Source: QYOJ01 sp964449285
GTDB lineage: Bacteria > Bacteroidota > Bacteroidia > Bacteroidales > FEN-979
DNA length: 64,000 nt
Direction: 5' to 3'
Assembly: GCA_964449285.1 (NCBI GenBank)
Contig: CAYUZX010000002.1
Location: forward strand, 54,556 to 118,555
The number at the start of each line of letters is the position of its first letter. The stretch's first letter is position 1. Positions 62,631 to 64,000 of the stretch are shown here, piece by piece. The notes beneath the pieces were generated by a model. It did not search any database. It was not told the origin of the DNA and saw only the letters and a program-made list of their open reading frames with translations. The translations under genes were made by a program, and so were the position numbers.

Positions 62631-63236
62631 ATGAACTTTGATGCCATTGCCTCCCTATTTAGCCATGAGGTCTTTACCTATGTGGTTCTCCCGTTGCTGA
62701 TCTTCTGTTTCCGGATCGTTGATCAGTCGATTGGAACTGTCCGTCTGATCTTTTCCGCCAAAGGGTTGAAAAATCTGGCGCCGCTCTTTGCTTTTTTCGA
62801 ATCATTTATCTGGCTCCTTGCTATCAGCCAGATCATGAAAGATGTGAGCAATATCATGATGTATATTGCTTTTGCAGGCGGGTACGCCACCGGAAATTAC
62901 TTCGGGATCATCCTGGAAGAAAAACTCTCGGTTGGTAATGTCGTGATCCGGGTGATTCCCTCGAGGGATACCTCGGCCCTGATCTCCTTTCTGCGGTCGA
63001 AAGGGTATGGTCTCACTGTTGTGGATGTGGAAGGTTCAATGGGCCCAACCAAAATGCTCTTTACGACTGTGAGACGCAAGGAGGCCAAAACCATCATCGG
63101 AATCGTGAACGAATACAACCCGAACGCTTTCTATACCATAGATGAAGTGAAAACCGTTGGAGGAGGATATTTCGCTCACAAGACCAAGTCGATCTTCTCT
63201 ATGCTGAATCCTTTTCAGAAAATGGTGAAGGCTTAG
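62631..63236 (+). CDS. DUF5698/DUF2179 (UPF0316) membrane protein
   Basis: 201 residues. Three hydrophobic N-terminal helices (about 15-85; FTYVVLPLLIFCFRIVDQSIG, LFAFFESFIWLLAISQI, NIMMYIAFAGGYATGNYFGI) and a C-terminal ligand-binding-like domain with IRVIPSRDTSALISFLRSKGYG and FTTVRRKEAKTIIGIVNEYNP, as in UPF0316 proteins. Function unknown. Its 3' end overlaps a short minus-strand frame. Confidence 0.9.
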   Translation: MNFDAIASLFSHEVFTYVVLPLLIFCFRIVDQSIGTVRLIFSAKGLKNLAPLFAFFESFIWLLAISQIMKDVSNIMMYIAFAGGYATGNYFGIILEEKLSVGNVVIRVIPSRDTSALISFLRSKGYGLTVVDVEGSMGPTKMLFTTVRRKEAKTIIGIVNEYNPNAFYTIDEVKTVGGGYFAHKTKSIFSMLNPFQKMVKA

Positions 63237-63327
63237 GGTTCCCTTCAATCAACAGCATGACCCAGATCAGGATCACCGAAACCCCGATACAGATCGAATA
63301 GATTGAGATGGACTTTTGAAATTTCAA
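63199..63327 (-). CDS. Possible small single-helix membrane protein (uncertain)
   Basis: A 42-codon minus-strand frame with a TTG start (63325-63327) that overlaps the T9SS cargo stop by two bases. It reads KFQKSISIYSICIGVSVILI, a basic N-terminus and a transmembrane helix, with a short polar tail. Similar short KxQK..SIYSI-type segments are familiar from Bacteroidota small proteins. It overlaps the 3' end of the DUF5698 gene on the other strand by 38 bases. It is translation-coupled if real. Confidence 0.35.
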   Translation of the reverse strand: MKFQKSISIYSICIGVSVILIWVMLLIEGNPKPSPFSEKDSA

Positions 63328-64000
63328 GGGATGATCAGTTTACCCGTCGTCACTGATTTTTCTCCAATGAGGCGGTATGTATACAGTCCTGAAGACAAAG
63401 AGCAAGTTTCCCATGGCAAGTTGGTTGTCCCTTCCGACAGGAACCCCTGAAAGACCGTACCGCATGAAATTCCCTGTGTGTTCCAGATGGTAAGGGAAAG
63501 CCGTTGTGGTTGAACCAGGTGGACCGTGAAGGTAGCATTCCCGTGAACAGGATTCGGACTGATGGATACCGTGCAGGTGTTCTCCCCTGAGTTTACCTGG
63601 ACACCTACAGGGTATATGTTCCGGAACAGTCCCTGGTTAGAAGCTGCAAGATATAGCATATTTATAGGGGCTCCGGTAAGGTCGGTTGTAGTAGGATCAT
63701 TCGGCAATCCCCCGTTCACCGGTAGCCAGGTATCCGATGCATCCAGGTTTATAGGTATCATATATGCTCCAAAGAAATAAATGATGCAGTATAAATAAAA
63801 GTTCATGAATGTGATCCGGTCAACGGAATTACCACGTGCATCCGGACTTAATTTATCGAACGGTAATCCGTTGTTGAAGGGCTCCCACAAGTCTCCATTG
63901 TTGGTAGACCGGTACATTCCGAACAGATAGGACCCGATAAAGAGTGTGTGAACTGAATTAAAGGCCATGTCTTTGGGCTGATACCCGGGCCAGTTTGTGG
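63324..64000 (-). CDS. T9SS C-terminal sorting domain protein, N-terminus beyond window
   Basis: A frame open at the right edge, 225 residues visible. It has repeats of the type GMYRSTNNGDLWEPFNNGLP and SDTWLPVNGGLPND (BNR/photosystem-like propeller). The last about 80 residues are a type A T9SS sorting domain: VSISPNPVHGNATFTV, LSLTIWNTQG and GLYTYRLIGEKSVTTGKLIIP. The protein is exported through SprA and then anchored or released at the cell surface. Its function is unknown. Confidence 0.88.
   Translation of the reverse strand, partial: TNWPGYQPKDMAFNSVHTLFIGSYLFGMYRSTNNGDLWEPFNNGLPFDKLSPDARGNSVDRITFMNFYLYCIIYFFGAYMIPINLDASDTWLPVNGGLPNDPTTTDLTGAPINMLYLAASNQGLFRNIYPVGVQVNSGENTCTVSISPNPVHGNATFTVHLVQPQRLSLTIWNTQGISCGTVFQGFLSEGTTNLPWETCSLSSGLYTYRLIGEKSVTTGKLIIP

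Noticed and set aside
1..64000. tRNA, rRNA or riboswitch genes
   Set aside because: I found no T-arm or other RNA signature by eye; a covariance-model search would be needed to exclude small RNAs.

Overview
The window looks like a scaffold from a draft or metagenome-assembled genome of a Bacteroidota bacterium. Evidence: a 2419-residue SprA, the outer-membrane translocon of the type IX secretion system (T9SS); a secreted protein ending in a T9SS C-terminal sorting domain; a GLPGLI-family protein; several carboxypeptidase-regulatory-like/beta-barrel outer-membrane proteins; and many TAnnTTTG promoter boxes. Two 100-N assembly gaps are present (8582-8681 and 9950-10049). I see no rRNA, tRNA or CRISPR array.

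Layout. 1-1280: partial secreted protein. 1491-6117: SufT-like DUF59 gene behind a two-gene operon of an AlbA_2/GHKL ATPase and a type III restriction-like helicase-nuclease that has lost its DExx region. 6254-14649: PspC, then a SUF iron-sulfur cluster on the minus strand (sufB, sufC, sufD, sufS, an intervening GH13 gene, sufE), with a promoter and palindromic operator upstream of sufB, then a nitroreductase. 14740-17886: thiL and uvrC. 17960-26648: vanZ-like, gcvH, sprA, ruvA. 26689-27208: a decayed four-helix-bundle gene between inverted repeat arrays. 27242-31263: class III sirtuin, methyltransferase, two TlpA-like envelope thioredoxins. 31497-38708: GH38 alpha-mannosidase, recX, prfB with a programmed +1 frameshift, ArsC-like protein, fumC. 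38809-44836: glycosyltransferase 39, membrane PHP-domain protein, patatin/beta-barrel protein, ORF6N protein. 44901-50869: OmpR-type two-component system divergent from a GLPGLI/outer-membrane-barrel operon, with phased TTAACCT repeats between them. 50912-51389: BrnT/BrnA toxin-antitoxin. 51630-57665: TonB-receptor-like barrel, then a VTC/DUF4956/DUF2490/CotH operon. 57924-64000: PQQ-propeller protein, LolA-like protein, hybrid sensor kinase, DUF5698 membrane protein, possible small membrane protein, and the partial T9SS cargo.

Working together: SufBCDSE plus the DUF59 protein assemble and deliver Fe-S clusters. The two-component system probably controls itself and the GLPGLI/barrel operon. 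The VTC operon probably couples a cytoplasmic polyphosphate-type polymerase to envelope partners. SprA exports proteins such as the one at the right edge.

The most unusual structural signal is a population of degenerate tandem arrays, period 7 or 8 bp, at gene boundaries. At least a dozen positions carry one. They often start on the base after a stop codon, some run into coding sequence, and each array uses different words. A second group, perfect GC-rich palindromes, supplies the stop codons of uvrC and the nitroreductase. The best candidates for a biological system worth follow-up are the AlbA_2 ATPase/helicase pair, the phased-repeat two-component locus, and the VTC/CotH operon whose DUF2490 signal peptide is written by a 7-bp repeat.
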